Program-made: the position numbers and the translations under genes
Source: Candidatus Sabulitectum sp.
GTDB taxonomy: Bacteria; Fermentibacterota; Fermentibacteria; Fermentibacterales; JCC-6
Assembly: GCA_029940175.1 (NCBI GenBank)
Contig: JAOZRM010000048.1
Span: 1-17,202, forward strand
Reading direction: 5' to 3'
Length of the DNA: 17,202 bases
Notes under the pieces: generated by a model
The model's input: only the letters and a program-made list of their open reading frames with translations
What the model was told of the DNA's origin: nothing
Database searches by the model: none
Part shown: positions 15,624 to 17,202 of the stretch, in pieces
Numbering within the stretch: position 1 is the stretch's first letter
Layout: each line of letters starts with the position of its first letter

Positions 15624-16501
15624 CTTTTTCTTTCCCACCTGCAATAAAACGCAGATTCTGGGGCCAGGTCTTTGAGTCACCTGTGATGCTTGCTTCGGGA
15701 ACTGCCGGGTTCGGCCACGAGCTTCTTGATCTGAATTGTCTTTCCGGAGTTGGGGCAGTTGTTTCAAAGGCCGTTACTTTTAAGCCCCGGGCTGGCAACC
15801 CACCCCCAAGGTTGTTTGAAACTTCCTTTGGCCTTCTTAATTCAATCGGTCTTGCAAATCCAGGTGTTCATCATGTTCTTCAGCATATTCTTCCGATCGC
15901 TGCGGATCTGCCTTGTCCTCTTCTCATAAATGTAGCAGGAGAGTCTGTATCAGAATTTGCCGACGTGGTGCGCATATTGGAAAGCTCCAGTGTTCATCTT
16001 GGTTACGAGATCAATGTGTCCTGCCCGAATGTCGCCGAAGGCGGCGCGGCATTTGGCGTTGATCCAGATGTTGTTTTTAGAGTTGCTCAAGGTGTTTCAA
16101 ATGCTACCGATCGACCTTTCTCAGTGAAGCTGACCCCTAATGGTGGAGATATTGTGCAGTCGGCAGAAGCTGCCGTTCAGGGAGGAGCTTCTGCAATAAC
16201 AGTATGCAACACCTTCCTGGGGATGCATATTGATTGGAGAACGGGGAGATCTGTTATAAAAAGAAGAGTCGCGGGTTATACATCTCCGGCTCTGCTGCCT
16301 CTGGTGGTAGCAAAGGTGTGGCAGGTATCCAATGCGATCTCAGTTCCTGTGATCAGCTCCGGTGGTGTTTCCTGCGGTGAAGATGTGCTTCAGCTTCTTG
16401 CAGCTGGCGCAGACATGGTTCAGGTTGGAACCCGTCTTATGAGGAGACCGTTCGCTGCGGCAGAGCTCATGGATGAGATGAAGAAATTGACAGGTGAATG
16501 A
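15620..16501 (+). CDS. pyrD: Dihydroorotate dehydrogenase B, catalytic subunit (type 1B)
   Basis: A 293-residue FMN-binding TIM-barrel enzyme that oxidises dihydroorotate to orotate in the cytoplasm. The N-terminal SPVMLASGTAGFG, Lys50 in VVSKAVT, the LLINVAG strand, and catalytic Cys135 in NVSCPN (class 1 enzymes use Cys, class 2 use Ser) are present, with SVKLTPN, VCNTF, and the FMN phosphate site ISSGGVSCGEDVLQLLAAGADMVQVGT. Adjacent pyrK confirms the 1B, NAD-linked type. The start was set at ATG 15620, with GGAGG seven bases upstream; an in-frame ATG at 15602 precedes that site. It overlaps the next gene, the rlpA-like lipoprotein, by four bases (ATGA). Confidence 0.95.
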   Translation: MTFSFPPAIKRRFWGQVFESPVMLASGTAGFGHELLDLNCLSGVGAVVSKAVTFKPRAGNPPPRLFETSFGLLNSIGLANPGVHHVLQHILPIAADLPCPLLINVAGESVSEFADVVRILESSSVHLGYEINVSCPNVAEGGAAFGVDPDVVFRVAQGVSNATDRPFSVKLTPNGGDIVQSAEAAVQGGASAITVCNTFLGMHIDWRTGRSVIKRRVAGYTSPALLPLVVAKVWQVSNAISVPVISSGGVSCGEDVLQLLAAGADMVQVGTRLMRRPFAAAELMDEMKKLTGE

Positions 16502-16911
16502 AGAAGATCATCGCAATTTCTCTGATTTCTCTCATGGTTTCCGGATGCGGGCTGGTGTCATCACCGGTCTATCTGCATCATGGTGTATCTGCCGGTTCGG
16601 TTGTTATAAACGGCCTCGAATTGCGTGGAACGGCTTCCTGGTACGGAATACCTTTTCATGGCAGGCAGACCGCCAATGGGGAGACCTATGATATGAACGG
16701 TCTGACCTGCGCTCACAGGACACTGCCATTCGGTACTATTCTTCTTGTTACGAATTTAGGAAACACAAAGTCCGTCACAGTAAGGGTTACTGACAGAGGC
16801 CCTTTCATTTCAGGACGTATTGTAGATCTTTCCAGAGGGGCAGCCGCCGCTCTGGATATGCTTGATACAGGCACAGCCCTGGTATCTTTGAAGGTGGTTG
16901 GAAATGAGTGA
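16498..16911 (+). CDS. rlpA: RlpA-like septal ring lytic transglycosylase lipoprotein
   Basis: A small, 137-residue lipoprotein with a signal peptide ending in MVSGC (Cys17) and a double-psi beta-barrel domain. Family signatures are in order: GTASWYGIPFHGRQTANGE, YDMNGLTCAHRTLPFG and VTDRGPFISGRIVDLS, with the His and Asp (AHRTLPFG, TDRGPF) that in Pseudomonas RlpA are needed for cleaving peptide-stripped glycan strands. The SPOR domain found in larger RlpA proteins is absent, so it would lack that septal targeting signal. It starts inside the pyrD stop (ATGA overlap) and its own end overlaps pyrF by eight bases, hence is embedded in the pyr transcript. Confidence 0.9.
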   Translation: MKKIIAISLISLMVSGCGLVSSPVYLHHGVSAGSVVINGLELRGTASWYGIPFHGRQTANGETYDMNGLTCAHRTLPFGTILLVTNLGNTKSVTVRVTDRGPFISGRIVDLSRGAAAALDMLDTGTALVSLKVVGNE

Positions 16912-17202
16912 TGTTCGAATTTATGTAGCTCTTACCAGTGATTGTCGCAGTAACGCCATGAAGATGCTTGAACCCCTCCGGGGGATTCATGTGGGAGTTA
17001 AAATTGGTCTCGAATTGTTTGTAAAAGAAGGTCCGGGAATTGTTGAACAGATTAGAAATGCCGGGTTTCCAGTGTTTCTTGACCTCAAGTTTCATGACAT
17101 CCCCTATACTGTAGCAGGTGCAGTGAGATCTGCATGCCTCCTTGAACCAGATGTGATCAATATCCATGCTTCAGGGGGAAGGAACATGATGGAGGCTGCA
17201 GA
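16904..17202 (+). CDS. pyrF: Orotidine 5'-phosphate decarboxylase, 3'-truncated by the window end
   Basis: The first 99 complete codons of an OMP decarboxylase, which makes UMP in the last pyrimidine step. From ATG 16904 the protein reads MSDVRIYVALTSD, then VGVKIGLELFVKEGPG (Lys33), VFLDLKFHDIP (the catalytic Asp60, Lys62 and Asp65) and VINIHASGGRNMMEAA. Positions correspond one for one with the B. subtilis enzyme as I recall it. The oddity is Thr11 where a conserved Asp (ALD) normally contacts substrate. ATG 16904 overlaps the rlpA-like stop by eight bases. No upstream SD of strength is visible, so coupling is likely. The remaining C-terminal part, with the phosphate-binding loop, lies outside the window. 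Confidence 0.92.
   Translation, partial: MSDVRIYVALTSDCRSNAMKMLEPLRGIHVGVKIGLELFVKEGPGIVEQIRNAGFPVFLDLKFHDIPYTVAGAVRSACLLEPDVINIHASGGRNMMEAA

Noticed and set aside
1..17202. CRISPR arrays, tRNA, rRNA, insertion sequences or phage genes
   Set aside because: No regularly spaced repeats, cloverleaf candidates, transposase motifs or terminal repeats were seen by eye on either strand.

Overview
The window reads as a normal bacterial chromosome segment, tightly packed, with moderate G+C. All major gene blocks are recognisable, and I see no mobile element, CRISPR array, tRNA or rRNA. Several traits suggest an uncultivated lineage of the FCB (Fibrobacteres-Chlorobi-Bacteroidetes) type, perhaps near Fermentibacteria. 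They are a secreted amidase ending in a type-IX-secretion-like tail, a golvesin/Xly-type domain, a TPR lipoprotein opening with a CAYYNTFYNA stretch, and frequent TTG starts behind strong Shine-Dalgarno (SD) sequences. The taxonomic placement is inference.

Layout, left to right. (1) 1-1145, + strand: the 3' part of a polytopic membrane protein, cut by the window edge. (2) 1138-2417, - strand: a sulfatase/alkaline-phosphatase-superfamily lipoprotein broken by a single-base frameshift near 2020. (3) 2520-4596, + strand: two overlapping genes for exported proteins, a PD40/TolB-like propeller and an N-acetylmuramoyl-L-alanine amidase with accessory domains. (4) 6326-4612, - strand: mscS-like channel, then radC, coupled by a 1-base overlap. 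(5) 6490-8158, + strand: signal peptidase I followed by an unrecognised 307-residue protein. (6) 10573-8159, - strand: potassium channel ktrB/trkH then regulator ktrA/trkA. (7) 10663-17202, + strand: a seven-gene run, class II aldolase-like protein, pyrC, TPR lipoprotein, pyrK, pyrD (type 1B), rlpA-like lipoprotein and pyrF (cut by the window end).

Block 7 is the most coherent unit. It supplies dihydroorotase, both subunits of the NAD-linked dihydroorotate dehydrogenase, and OMP decarboxylase. pyrB, pyrE and carAB are not in view. All its genes are spaced by no more than 4 bases or overlap, so a single transcript is likely. Two envelope lipoproteins are embedded among the pyr genes. The start of pyrF is absent from simple complete-ORF lists because the gene runs off the window, but its conserved DLKFHDIP signature is clear.

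The best regulatory region is 6327-6489, where two opposed sigma70-type promoters with 17-base spacers serve mscS and lepB and help settle both translation starts. No stretch over 300 bases lacks a gene. I did not find a clear undescribed defence or mobile system. The points most worth following are the broken sulfatase, the pyr operon with embedded envelope genes, an unusual substitution in the PyrF active site, and the unrecognised protein coupled to signal peptidase.
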